Shown here in pieces: positions 1 through 11,536 of a DNA stretch of 64,000 bases (positions are counted from its first letter, which is position 1; every line of letters begins with the position of its first letter). A program made the translations under genes and the position numbers. The notes below the pieces were generated by a model. The model was not told the DNA's origin. It saw nothing but the letters and a program-made list of their open reading frames with translations, and made no database searches. The stretch is from Allolobophora icterica (Eukaryota > Annelida > Clitellata > Crassiclitellata > Lumbricidae): NCBI GenBank assembly GCA_963556255.1, contig OY744607.1:38764222-38828221 (forward strand). Direction: 5' to 3'.

Positions 1-354
1 AATCTGATTTAAAATTTACTAGATTAACGACAGTGATATGCTCTAGGGAAGCGATATTGCCGGAGGGTTTCTGCATGCCAGATACTTACCCACAATTCCG
101 CGGTCGCCGCTACGTCAATTTAGGTCGTCTCCGCTGCGACTTTCATCAATCTCATTAATATTCTGCGGGTCTATAATTCACAGAGACATAGAGGGGGGTC
201 GAGGAGTCTTAATTGAGTCAGACTAGAAGACGAGCCAGGAGACGAACTGTGTGCCTTGAATGACGGGCCACACAACGCAAGCTAGGTCATCCTAGAATTA
301 TAATTGGATCAGTTTCGACCGACCCTTTCGCTCTATACGTATGGTCGTATAGCT
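1..354. other. No recognisable feature
   Basis: No open frame of note, no tandem repeat and no recognisable mobile-element end was seen in this AT/GC-mixed stretch. Confidence 0.4.
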
Positions 355-476
355 TCTTAATCGTAATCGTAGACTCAAAATTTATAAAGCGCTACTGCTA
401 TATATTTATAGCTAAGCGCGTCACCGGCTTATATTCACGAGCGCTGCGTGTAGTCAGGGATATCAAACGAAGATCC
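355..476 (-). mobile_element. 3' end of an L2/CR1-like LINE, fragment
   Basis: The short tail TAATCGTAATCGTAG is followed by a degenerate AAAGCGCTAC block and then CACGAGCGCTGCG. The same order (ATCGTA repeat, AAAGYGCC block, ACGAGCGCTGCGT) occurs at 37.74 kb and 58.07 kb. At 37.74 kb the sequence continues into reverse-transcriptase C-terminal coding remains on the minus strand. This is therefore a short, decayed 3' fragment in the same orientation. Confidence 0.5.
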
Positions 477-718
477 GAGTCATCAATTATAATAGATTCG
501 TGCCCCAATTAGTCTCCATTTTTAGTCAAATGGTCTAAACGTATAGTCGTGTAACCTAAAATAAGTGTATGGTCGTTAAATTACATGACGCAGTTCGGGA
601 TTCTTGGCGTCGGGTTAAGCAAGATGGAAGAAAGAGAGACGCAACTATACGTTTAGGCTATTCGTCTAAAAATAGAGATTAATTGGGGCACGAATTTATT
701 ACAGCTGATGACTTGGAG
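477..718. repeat. Imperfect foldback (long inverted repeat)
   Basis: About 78 bp at 477-555 returns as the reverse complement at 640-718. Shared words include TTCGTGCCCCAATTA, ATTTTTAG and CTAAACGTATAGT, with scattered mismatches. The arms are separated by about 85 bp. The structure resembles a foldback or MITE-type element inserted in or beside the LINE fragment. No target-site duplication was identified. Confidence 0.6.
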
Positions 719-1553
719 CTCCATTATGTATGTATGTATATATGTATGTATGCATGCATATGAAGACCATGTTAATTGTATGTGGCACAAAGGTGGCAGT
801 CGACGGTACGCCACTTGGTGTATCAGGAAAGAAATTTCCTTCTTCGGCTTTTCGTGCAGTTTTTTCAGGCGCTAAATTATACAGCGTATACGCTTCTGAT
901 ATATTCGCAACGCAAGCGCAGCTTACTAGTAAGTACCATCATTAATTTGTAAATTTTGTAGCACCATTGTATAATGCATAAGACATCAAATGAAGGCGCA
1001 CTAAAACAAGCCGTAACTGATCTAGGCGGTATAGGCGGTTGAATTTACTGTCGACCATTTCGTAATTGGGAGATTCGCAATTAAAACTTTCTAAATAGTT
1101 TTAACTAGTAGGCCCCTAAATTGCGCAAGAGCGCTGTTCCAAATCGAATTTCTTGCACTTGGATTTATTCAAACAGTAAACGACATTATGAGCATATATC
1201 TCCGTCCGGTATATGTCAAAATTTGAATATTAAAAACGAAACCCATTATTGACTCCAGTTGTACCGGGTAGTGAGCTGTACCGGCCTTTAAATTAATCGC
1301 AGATTGTGTTGTGCCACTTGGGAACCTACAACGTCCAGCTAGTTCTATTGTGTGGACAAAAATGCTGGGCACCATTTCTTAGAAAAAACATTGCCTTTGT
1401 TAAACTTGGGGGCACTACCGTCCTCTCTCGCTCTGACACGCGTAGGTTTGCTGAAGGTTTTCGACTTAATCAATACAAATGGCATAATTTTATCATATCA
1501 AGTCATTTTAATTTAGTACGAGGGAATTGCAACTGAAGTCTGCCAGTGTTGCT
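719..1553. other. Unassigned DNA
   Basis: It begins with a short ATGT run at 725-755. Short open frames here have no recognisable family features. Nothing else was seen. Confidence 0.35.
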
Positions 1554-1730
1554 CAGGCACGTAACTAGGATTTTTCGTTTGGGGGGGCTTAAACCTTGAA
1601 CATGGCAACATTTATACAGTGTTCATACGAATTTTAGCCGTAAGCATACAACGGCTTGACTTGTTTGGGGGGCTTCAACTTCGTTTGGGGGGGCTTAAGC
1701 CCCCCAAGCCCAACGCTAGTTACGTCCCTG
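1554..1730. mobile_element. hAT-type MITE, copy 1
   Basis: The 177-bp element starts CAGGCACGTAACTAG and ends with the complement of CAGGGACGTAACTAG, so it has 15-bp terminal inverted repeats with one mismatch. A perfect 8-bp target-site duplication GTGTTGCT flanks it (1546-1553 and 1731-1738), as in the hAT superfamily. It has no coding capacity. A second copy lies at 9,435-9,632. Confidence 0.88.
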
Positions 1731-1738
1731 GTGTTGCT

Positions 1739-2642
1739 AAAGAGTCTGCTATACCTTCATTGGAAGATGACACTATAATGTTTCAGACCAGTGCAACGAT
1801 GACGCTTTTACGAGAACAGTAAAAAGACCGATGCACTTGATATCAGTGACATCAATGCACCAGGCAGCTCCGTAAGGTTTGCAGGAGGTATTGACACTCG
1901 GTAATAGGGTCAATGAATGTAGCCTGACGCTGCCAGATGACAGACATCTTGGAAACTTGACACAAGTGACATGGTATAGGCATTGGGGCTAAATATAACT
2001 CTAATTGCCTGGTTCAATTATGCAATCACAGACATTCTTATATGAACGTGAGCAGTAGAGTTAATCGTCCATGCCCTTCCTGTTTTTTTTATGTATACGG
2101 CCTTTGCTGAGCTAATTGCTTCCATAAAATGATGTGCGAGCTGTATGTAATAAATATTCGATCAGTTTTCAAGCTTTTTTTCATAAAATATGTATGTTGC
2201 CTGGTTGCCGCAAGTTGACGGGCAAATTACTAGTGCGCCCAATATGAAACGTACATGTATGAAAGATGAATTGCTTGAACACTTAACGGATATGAGGTCA
2301 CGGAATGATGGATGTGATGGATGCAATGTTGGTCTTTGATGATGATATTGGCACTGCTTTGTAAAACGTTTATATTTTAACGATCTTCACAAAGATGCAT
2401 AATATTATCTCTATGGTTACAGAAATTTGCTTGATGACAATATTGGCGATAGGCTTAGTGGTCTTTTAATGGGTTTTCTAAATTTTCTGCAAATTTTAAC
2501 GATAACTTTCTGTGACGTAATTTCCTTGACCTTGTTAGCACGATACTGGAGGGACCGAGTGTTTACACGCAGTCATTACAGCTAAACGTAGCAGCATGAA
2601 TGCCATTGCTGATTGTGTTCAGCTGTGCACTTCTAATAGGTA
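1739..2642. other. Unassigned DNA
   Basis: AT-rich intergenic sequence with no coding-like open frame, tandem array or element end recognised. Confidence 0.35.
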
Positions 2643-2888
2643 TCATTTTTATTTATTTATTTATTCCGGATATTTCTATAGCTCCTCTCGAAGTCAACTA
2701 CTATACTCAGAGGCGCTCCCGACTACAGCATTTGATACTGTGCCGGAATTTTCACGCCGAAGCGCCACGAGCAATTGCGAGTGAAGGACTTGCCCAAGGT
2801 CCGTATACGCAGCGGCTAGAGTGGGATTCGAACCTGCAACCCTCCGGTCACAAGGCGCCGAACTAACCACTGAGCCACCACGGCCCAC
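2643..2888 (-). mobile_element. tRNA-derived SINE (family 1), copy 1
   Basis: Read on the minus strand, the head carries a Pol III A-box-like TGGCTCAGTGGTTAG and a B box GGTTCGAATCC at tRNA spacing. A unique body follows, then a 3' end with a GCGCT/TATAGAAATATCC motif and an AAAT-type tail at 2645-2665. A nearly identical copy sits at 41,527-41,765 in the same orientation. The tRNA-like part is a SINE head and not a functional tRNA gene, because the sequence continues past it into the conserved SINE body. Confidence 0.88.
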
Positions 2889-3571
2889 ATCATGCATGAC
2901 AACCGAGTTACTGCTGCGGTACGACGCAACAAAAAGAAACGAGGAAGCACCATCGTCTCTGTGCATGCTGCTACCAAGTATTAAGAAGTCTTTAATTTAT
3001 ATTTTTTTATGTCAGTGTGTGCGTATCATACGAGCGTCTTATATTCAACCCGATTCGGCTAGTGACGGTAGTCAGAGGTTTGAAGTATTCCCACTTAACT
3101 TTAGGGGTGAGCGACTCATCAGTGTTGCTTTGGACAAGAGTGACCACAATCCCTCGTCCACAGATACACAGCTGTATGTCCGTCAACGCGTCTCTCTCTT
3201 GTGCTCTTGCAATCTGCAGTTTTATGCTAGAGTACTGCACTCAAGGTAGGACTGGGATAAACCCTGGTATTGATTTTATACCTTGCAGTATCGTGTGCAT
3301 TGAGGACATTTTCGAGCGTTTCTATAAAGCGGAAGCAATCCATCAGAATTCAGTAATATAATGTGAATAATTCCAGCGAATGATTCCTTCAGATTTTACA
3401 TTTCTAAAATAGTTCATAATGAAACTGGCAGAATTGTCCAATAACCCTCGATCCTTTACGCTGTCAGAGCTCAGGACCACGAGCCCCAGCTAGTTCCGGA
3501 TGCGTATACAATACAAGTGACAGCATATACTAACCCACAGAGAAGGAAACAGAGCTATAGGTATTGAGAAT
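2889..3571. other. Unassigned DNA
   Basis: Overlapping short open frames on both strands look like chance frames. No domain, splice-bounded exon or element was recognised. Confidence 0.35.
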
Positions 3572-3593
3572 GATAAAGAGAGAGAAAGAGACC

Positions 3594-3631
<38 letters not shown>

Positions 3632-4056
3632 GACGGATAGAGACAGATAGAGAGACAGAGAGAGACAGAGATAGAGAGACAGAGACAGAGAGAGACAAAG
3701 AGAGAGAGACAGAGAGATAGAGACAGAGACAGAGAGACAGAGACAGAAAGACAGAGAGACAGAGACAGAGAGACGAGACAGAGACAGAGACAGAGACAGA
3801 GACAGATAGAGACAGATAGAGAGACAGAGACATAGAGACAGAGAGACAGAGATAGAGAGACAGAGACAGAGACAGAGACAGAGAGACAGAGACAGAGAGC
3901 CAGAGACAGAGACAGAGAGACAGAGACAGAGACAGAGAGACAGACGGAGAGACAGGGAGACAGAGACAGTGAGACAGAGACAGAGAGACAGAGACAGAGA
4001 GACAGAGACAGTGAGACAGAGACAGAGACAGAGAGACAGAGACAGAGAGAGAGATA
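3572..4056. repeat. Purine-rich GAGACA/GACA simple-repeat tract
   Basis: About 485 bp of interspersed GAGACA, GACA and GATA words. The long serine/leucine/cysteine-rich open frames on the minus strand are products of the repeat and not genes. Confidence 0.92.
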
Positions 4057-4880
4057 TTTGCAGTAGTTTATCCACACAGTAATAGCATTTGAATTGGCAT
4101 CAAAATTCCAAATATCGCTGCCAATATGAGGGACTTCCGTAACTCATAGCATCGTGAGGCAAGCTCTTTCTGGTCCGTTGCGAAGCTTCCCCGCGTGTAA
4201 TCCATTGCAGCAGCTTAATTTGGAGGTATCGTGTAATTATAAGAATCTGATATTTTATGAATAGATTGGGTAGAATGGGAATATGCACACATATGTGCGT
4301 GCGTGTGTGCACCACTTGCGTGTGTGCGTAGTTGTGTGAGTAGTTGTGTGTGTAGGTGTGTGTGTAGTTGTGTGTGTGTAGGTGTATGTGTGCATTACAA
4401 TTTAGCTAAGAAAAGTGGAATAAGAACCAGTTTACTAATGAGAGAGTAAAGTATACTATAGGTAGAAAGATAGAAGACAGAAAAAGAATAATGACGCACA
4501 GCTGCCAATCTTCGCCACGCAACTCAACCAAATGGTAGAACTGCATGCCCAGAGACCACCACGAGGAGGTGTTGGCAAAGGTCTCCGTAGTCCGTTCATT
4601 TCAGTGCTCAGGCAGTCGAATTTCATAGCCAGTTTGGTACGACCCACAGAAAGTCCAATTTTAGAAATATTCTTAATTTGAGAAATTTACTTTTACTTGG
4701 ATGGGAATGCAGGACAAACATACGCGCTGACACAAATGCACAAAGACACAACCACTGGAGTGTAGAATACGCAGGAAGAGCGCCAGAAAGCTCAGATGGT
4801 CATAATGCACAAGTAAATAAATCAGAGTGAATGAAAAAAACTAGCTCTGTATGTTAGAGGAAAATGGAAAGAGAGTAATT
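4057..4880. other. Unassigned DNA with a GT-rich stretch
   Basis: A (GT)n-rich stretch with GTAGTTGTGTGTG variants lies at about 4,290-4,392. The rest shows no gene or element. Confidence 0.4.
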
Positions 4881-5185
4881 AAAGAGCGAGAGAGCGGACA
4901 AGAAAGCGATGTGGACAGAGTGAGACAGGGACCGAGAATTTGAAGATTGAGAACGAAAGACGGAGGCTTAGTAATAGACTTAGAGAAAAAGGACACAGAG
5001 ACAAAGAAAGATAGAGACACAGAGAGAGAAAGAAAAAGAAAGCGTAAGAAAGATGCAGAAGATAGAGATAAATAGACATATATAGATAGAGAGATAGAGA
5101 GATAGATAGACAGATAGATAGATAGATAGATAGTCAGACAAACACAGGTAGATAGAGATAAATGCAGATAGCAGAAAGACAGACA
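4881..5185. repeat. GA-rich low-complexity tract with GATA repeats
   Basis: Degenerate AGAGA/AAAGA words are followed by a clearer GATA run at about 5,075-5,130. No coding signal. Confidence 0.7.
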
Positions 5186-5826
5186 GAAAGACTGATAAAT
5201 AGTGCGAGAATGACGAAAACGCCGTTAAGTTGAGAAAAAGTCAAATGAGCATAAGACCGAAAGTAAGAGCGTCCGAAATCGCAAACTATGGGAGAAACAA
5301 AGTGCGAGCGTGGGAGATGCGGATGGAACGAGAAAGAGATTGGAAGTACATGAAGCAGAGATTTAGGGTCTTCTTATTCGCGTAATAACGCAAGCAAAGA
5401 CGTCTAAGCCAGCTTAAAGAGTACTACGATAAAATGGTAAAAATGTAAATGTAAAACTGCCTGAGACACTTGCAATGATTGGAATACCCAAATGAACTAA
5501 CTAACATACTAATACTAACGTACTACAGAGAAAATATGATGCATTTGGCCATCACATTTCTCACACAAGACATCAGCGATCAACATTTATCACCTCGATA
5601 AAATTCACTGCTTAATTCAAGAATACGAATAAGACATAGAGACAGAGACAGTGAGAGAAACAGATGAGCAGATTGTTAGACAAAGGCATTGAATGAAACA
5701 AATAGACACACCGAATGAAGACAGACCAAGAAAATAGAGAAGCCGACAGACTTATAATAAGACATAGGTGCACAAGTAGGTTAAGACGGAAAGAGGAAGT
5801 TCTCAGATATTTCAACTTTTTCGAAT
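5186..5826. other. Unassigned DNA
   Basis: Purine-rich intergenic sequence. No gene or mobile element was recognised. Confidence 0.35.
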
Positions 5827-7674
5827 CTCTCTCTCCGTGCAACATAAAGTCACCTGTTGTCCTATTTCAACTCCTTGTGGTCGCTCTCCGTGCAACATAA
5901 AGTCACCTGTTGTCCTATTTCAACTCCTTGTGGTCGCTCTCCGTGCAACATAAAGTCACCTGTTGTCCTATTTCAACTCCTTGTGGTCGCTCTCCGTGCA
6001 ACATAAAGTCACCTGTTGTCCTATTTCAACTCCTTGTGGTCGCTCTCCGTGCAACATAAAGTCACCTGTTGTCCTATTTCAACTCCTTGTGGTCGCTCTC
6101 CGTGCAACATAAAGTCACCTGTTGTCCTATTTAAGCTCATTAGGGTCTCCATCCGCACAACTTAGGTCACCCTTTCCTATATATATAAACACCTTGGGGT
6201 CAATCTGGGCGACCGGCGAGATGAGTCCTACAAGACTTCTCCGGTAGCCTGCCACTGCAACTGTATATCTCTGTGCAACTTAAGGACCTTTTAGTACATT
6301 TCAACACTTTGAGGTCTCTTTCCGTACATTTTATTGTCACCCTTTCCTCTATTTAAACTCCTTTGGGTCTTTCTCCGTACAGCTACAATACATGTCACCC
6401 TTTGCCTTAGTTCACCTCCTTGGAGTCTCACTCCGTACAAGGTAAGGTCCCCTTTCCCTTATTTAAACACCCGTGGTGTCAAAAATCTTTGTGCAACTGA
6501 AGTACACCATTTCCTATATTTCAACTACTTTGGTCTCTCTCAGAACAACGTAAGGTCACCCTTTCTAATACTTCAACTCCTGGGAATGATTATCTCTCCG
6601 TATATCTTACGATCACCTGTCCTATATTTCAACTCTTTGTGGTCTCTCTCCGTACAACTTAAGGTCGTCATTTCCCATATACTTCAACTCCTTGGATTCT
6701 ACCTCCGTGCAACTCAATGTCATCCTTTCCTGCATTTCAACTACTCGGGGTGTCCGTACAAATTGTCATTCTTTCCTATTTTTAAATTCTTTAGGGTCTC
6801 TCTCCGTACAACTAAAGGTCACCCTTTGCCCTATTTCACCTCCTTGGGATCTCACTTAGTACAACTTAAGGTCAGCCTTTCCTATATTTAAACACCGTGG
6901 TGTCAATCTCCGTGGAACTCAAGGATACCTTTTCCTATACTCAACTGGTTGGGGTGTCCCTCCGAACAACCTAAGGTTACCCTTTCGTATATATCAACTT
7001 CTTAGACTGATTACCTCTCCGTATATCTTAAGGTCACCTGCCCTCTCTTTCAACTCCTTGGATTCTACCTCCGTGCAACTCAATGTCATCATTTCCTGCA
7101 TTTCAACTTCCTGGGATGTCTCCGTACAAATTAAGGTCACCCTGTCCCATATTTCAACTCTTTGGGGTCTCTCTCCGTACAACTAAAGGTCACCCTTTCT
7201 TTTGTTTCAACACTTTGGGGTCGCTCTCCATACAACTTAAGGTTATCCTTTTCTATATTTCTTCTCCTCGGGGTCTCTCTCCGAACAGGTTAAGGTAACC
7301 TTTCCTATACTTCAATTTCTTGGGCCTCTCTCTGCGACATGTTTAGGTAACCTTTCCTATAATATATTTCAATTCCTAGAGGTCTTTCTCCATCCAATTT
7401 AAGGTCACCCTTTCCCAGATTTCAATTCCACGGGGATTCTTTCCGAACAACTTAAGGTTACTCTTCCTATGTTTCAGTTCCTTGGGGGTCTCTCTCCGTA
7501 CAACTTAAAGTCACCCTTATCTATATTTAATCTCATTGGAGTCTCTATCTCCGTACAATTTTAGGTCACTCTTTCCTATATTTTAACTCATTGGGATCTC
7601 TCTCTGTAAAACAAGGTACCTTTTCCAACATTTAAACTCTTTCGGGTTTCTTTCCGTGCAACTTAAGGTCACTG

Positions 7675-7960
7675 TCAGCCTATTAGTTTAGGGAGCTAGT
7701 AGGAAAGTGGCTTTAAGATAAAAAATGAGATTTAATACCGAATACGTAACAGAAAACAAAAGATACCTTAACAGAGACACAACGTTAAGAGACAACGTAA
7801 CTCTACACCAAGACCGCATCGGTCGAAAAAGTTAACTAGGCCTACGTCTCTCTCTCTCCTCTCTCACACACCTGGCCTCACCGAGTTTATATAGGCTAGT
7901 TTCCAGCCAGAGCACTCAGCGTATACCATCCTTCAACCAGAGCACCTGGTCCGTCTGCTC
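7675..7960. other. Non-satellite block interrupting the 53-bp array
   Basis: About 285 bp with no similarity to the satellite unit separates two satellite blocks. It contains a CT-rich stretch (7,846-7,870), a TTTATATAGG word and a weak direct repeat around CCAGAGCAC. I saw no inverted-repeat ends or target-site duplication, so whether it was inserted or is old interstitial sequence is open. Confidence 0.5.
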
Positions 7961-9434
7961 TTGCATGAAATATTACACTTTCCTATATTTCGACTCTTTG
8001 AGATCTCTACGTACAACTTAAGGTCATTTTCCCACATTTTCACTTCTTTGGATCTCTCTCTCTTCGTACAAGATAAGGCCACCCTTTCCTGTGTCTTAGT
8101 CCTTGGGGTATCTCCCATGCAGCTTAACGTCACCCTTTCCTGCGTTTCAATCCCTTGGGTTCTCTCCTCTTGCAACGTAGGGTCACCCTTTCCTGTATTT
8201 CTTTACTTGGGGTTTCTCCATGCATCTTAAGGTAACGGTATTCTGTATTTCAGTCCTTTCTGTCTCTCGCCATGCAGCTTAAGGTAACCCTTTCCTGTGT
8301 TTCCATTCCTTGCGTTCTCTCCCCATGCAACTTAAAGTTGCCCTTTCCTGTATTTTAGTCTTTGGGGTATCTCCACATGCAGGTTAAAGTCACCCTTTCC
8401 TACGTTTCTATTCCTTGTGTTCTCTCTCAGGCAGCTTAGGGTTACCCTTTCCTATATTTCAGTCCTTGGGGTCTCAATCCATGCAGCTTAGGGTACCCAT
8501 TCCTGTATTTCTTTACTTGGGGTATCTCCCCATGCAACGCAGGGTCACCGTATCCTGTATTTCTGTACTTGGGTTCTCTCCCCATGCAACTTAAGGTTGC
8601 CCTTTCCTGTATTTCATTTGGGGTCTCTCCGCATGCAAGTTAAGGTCACCCTTTCCTACGTTTCTATTCCTTGTGTTCTCTCCCCATGCAACTTAGGGTT
8701 ACCTTTCCTATATTTCAGTACTTGGGGTCTCAATCCATGCAGCTTATAACACCCTTTTCTGTGTTTAAATTCCTTGGAATCTCTCACCATACAACTTAAA
8801 TTTACTCTTTCCTCTATTTCAGTCTCCATGCAGCTTAAGGTCACCCCTTCATGTGTTTCAACACCTGCGGTCATCTCTCCGTACAACATAAGGTCATTCT
8901 TTCCTATTTTTCAACTCTTTTGGGTCTCTCTCCGTACAACGCAGGGTCACCCTTTCTTCCTGTATTTGAACTCCTTGGGGTCTCTCTCCGCAAAACTTAA
9001 GTTCACCCTATCCTGTAGTTCAACTCCTTGGGGTCTCTCACTGTACAAGTTAAGGTCGCCCTGTACTATATTTAAACTCTTTGGGGTCTATCTCCGTACA
9101 ACTTAAGCTCGCCCTTTCCTGCAGTCCAACTTCTTGAGGTATCTCTCCGTACAACTTAAGGTCACCCTTTCCTGTAGTTCAAAACTCTCCGTGTAAGTTA
9201 AGGTCACCCTTTCCTATATTTCAACTCCTTGGGGTCTCTCTCCGTACAACGTAAGGTCACTCTTTCCTGTATTTCAACTCCTTGGGGTCTCTCTCCGCAA
9301 AACTTAAGTTCACCCTTTCCTGTAGTTCAACTCCTTGGGGTCTCTCTCCGTACAAGTTAGGGTCACCCTGTACTATATTTCAACTCCTTGGGGTCTCTCC
9401 GAACAAGATAAGGTCACCCTTTCCTAGATTTCAA

Positions 9435-9632
9435 CAGGCACGTAACTAGCCTTTTTCGTTTGGGGGGGGCTTAAGCCTTGAACATGGCAACATTTATACA
9501 GTGTTCATACGAATTTTAGCCGTAAGCATACAACGGCTTGACTTGTTTGGGGGGGCTTCAACTTCGTTGAAATAGAGGAAAGCTTAAGCTTAAGCCCCCC
9601 CCCCCCCAAGCCCAACGCTAGATACGTCCCTG
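9435..9632. mobile_element. hAT-type MITE, copy 2, inserted in the satellite
   Basis: Same family as 1,554-1,730: ends CAGGCACGTAACTAG and complement CAGGGACGTATCTAG, with the same body. Perfect 8-bp target-site duplication GATTTCAA (9427-9434 and 9633-9640), which is itself part of the satellite unit. This proves insertion into an already existing satellite. It has a longer C-homopolymer and about 20 extra bases near its right end compared with copy 1. Confidence 0.9.
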
Positions 9633-9975
9633 GATTTCAACTCATTGGGGTCTCTCTCCGTACAACTTAAGGTCACCCTTTCCAATATTTCAACTCCTTG
9701 CGGTCTCTTTTCGTACAAGGTCACCTTTTCCTCTATTTCAACTTCTTGGGATCTCTCTCCGTACAACTTAAGGTCACTCTTTCCTGTAGTTCAAAACTCT
9801 CCGTGCAAGTTAAGGTAACCCTTTCCTATATTTCAACTCCTTGGGGTTTCTCTCCGTACAAGTTAAGGTCACCTTTTTCTATAGTTTAACTCCTTGAGGT
9901 CTCTCTTCGTACAACTGAAGGTAACCTTTTCCTCTATTTCAACTTCTTGGGGTCTCTCTGTGTACAACCACCTTA

Positions 9976-11032
9976 CCTGCAGTACAATTCTCTGGTGTCT
10001 TTCCGCGTTCAATTTGTGGTCTCCTTGACGTATTCAGCTCATCTCGATACTCACTCAGCTAGGTTCAATATTTTCCTCTAAGGCATCCCTCGTCAATTAT
10101 TCCTTTATTCTCCACGATCTTACCACTAAACTTACCATCATTCATTCTATTTGTCTACTATTAGGCCTAATTCAGTACGATGTGCAGTAAATCAGAGGCG
10201 CTCTCTGCGCTAGCCTATATAATGGTACAGGTCATTATAACGAAAACATTACATCAGTTAGCAAAACAATGCACAGTAAACTGGAAGAGTCACGAGTGAC
10301 GGACCACGCACACACGGGGAACCAACCAGTAGATTCCCGTCGAAAGCTGGCAGATGCTGTGGATGTTCAGGGTCCCTTAGCCAAGTCGCGTCGACTGAGC
10401 GGAGAGACGACAAGTGAGGACGCTCGCAGCACACGCTGACGCTGCCTTCGGACAGTCCCTCGTTGGTAGAAGATGACGCAAGTCCGGAAAATTCGTCAAG
10501 GTGCCAGATGTTCGTAGAAGGGACATTCGTCGTGTGTCGGTCGAAAGACTGAAGCGTCACCAGTGAAAATGGTCGAGGTCACTCCAATGACTCGCATCGG
10601 TCGTCCTCCGCTGACACGAAAACATCCGGCTAAAGTCGGCGTATATAGACGGTCCGTATGTTCCAAACTCGACAACACTAACCTTCAAAAGGATGAGCCT
10701 GATGCAGTCACGTAGGCTAAGGCGACTTGCAAACAAAATAGGCTACCTTCAAAAGCACAAAATCCTTGGCAAAATGGACGAATAAGTCTGGTACGTAAAC
10801 CTAGCTCCAAAAACTCCATGTCCGAAAGTATTGAGCAAATTGTGCATTTAGACGAAATAATCCGTCAAAATGACGAAGAAGTCGATCAAAGACCGACGTG
10901 GCTGATGACATGCGCAGGAGCCTAATAATTAATGCCCTGTGCATAGCTATAACGGCGCAACAGAAGTTAATAGATTATATTTATTTATACACCTTATGCT
11001 GACTTCGTCCTATCCCTACTAATTTCGGCTTT
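9976..11032. other. Unassigned DNA
   Basis: A GCGCT motif near 10,195-10,210 resembles the LINE/SINE 3' ends seen elsewhere in the window. A 100-codon open frame on the minus strand (10,258-10,560) has no recognisable motif and no supporting splice signals, so I do not call it a gene. Confidence 0.35.
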
Positions 11033-11098
11033 TCCTCTCAACATTTCACCCTTCCTGTTCGTATTGAACAGGGAATGGTGAAATGTTGAGCGGAGAAA
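11033..11098. repeat. Short hairpin, about 28-bp stem
   Basis: The arm containing CTCAACATTTCACC returns as its reverse complement GGTGAAATGTTGAG after a 5-base GTATT loop. Only a few mismatches or bulges occur over about 28 bp. It is about 66 nt in all. It could be the core of a foldback element or a small-RNA precursor; sequence alone does not decide. Confidence 0.6.
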
Positions 11099-11375
11099 CA
11101 TACTATACCCATAATGAATGCAAAATTAATTCTCTGTCGTCGAAGTGTATAAGGTTGAACTAATCTTTCTATCATATACAACATTGTTTCCCTGCTGTCA
11201 CGTACGATGAGAGGAAAGATTGACGTCAACGATCCTAGCAGCCATAACCAGGCCAGCTGTTGTTAAACACTGAATAGGGCCTACTGCTATAGGCCTAATG
11301 AGTGCTGAATACTACTAAATTCTTGTACAGCACCCTTTTCTTCGACCTTGGCTATCTCCGGCGCTGTATAAATCG

Positions 11376-11384
<9 letters not shown>

Positions 11385-11435
<51 letters not shown>

Positions 11436-11464
11436 ATTATTATTAATTATTATTATTACTATTA

Positions 11465-11536
<72 letters not shown>
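11385..11536. repeat. ATT trinucleotide array
   Basis: About 150 bp of (ATT)n with a few TTAATTATT interruptions. Confidence 0.95.

Larger units (their letters stand above)
5827..9975. repeat. Satellite with a 53-bp unit, about 4.1 kb
   Basis: From about 5,840 to 6,130 the unit repeats with an exact 53-bp period; CAACATAAAGTCACCTG recurs at 5840, 5893, 5946 and onward with no visible change. Beyond that, diverged units of roughly 48-55 bp continue to about 9,975. They keep the words AAGGTCACCCTTTCC, TTTCAACTCCTTGGGG and CTCTCTCCGTACAA. Two unrelated blocks interrupt the array (7,675-7,960 and a MITE at 9,435-9,632). The unit is not a multiple of three, so open frames inside it are not real proteins. 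Confidence 0.93.

Noticed and set aside
2815..2888. tRNA gene
   Set aside because: A and B boxes are present, but the sequence continues into a SINE body shared with 41.5 kb, so it is a SINE head.
3490..4077. Overlapping 180-195-codon Ser/Leu/Cys-rich frames
   Set aside because: Translation of a GAGACA repeat in several frames; no unique sequence.
6334..9106. Open frames up to 185 codons in the satellite
   Set aside because: They follow satellite units of about 53 bp, shift frame from unit to unit, and lack conserved protein features.
10258..10678. Two overlapping minus-strand frames of 60-100 codons
   Set aside because: No recognisable motif, no splice junctions, and frames overlap; not enough to call a gene.
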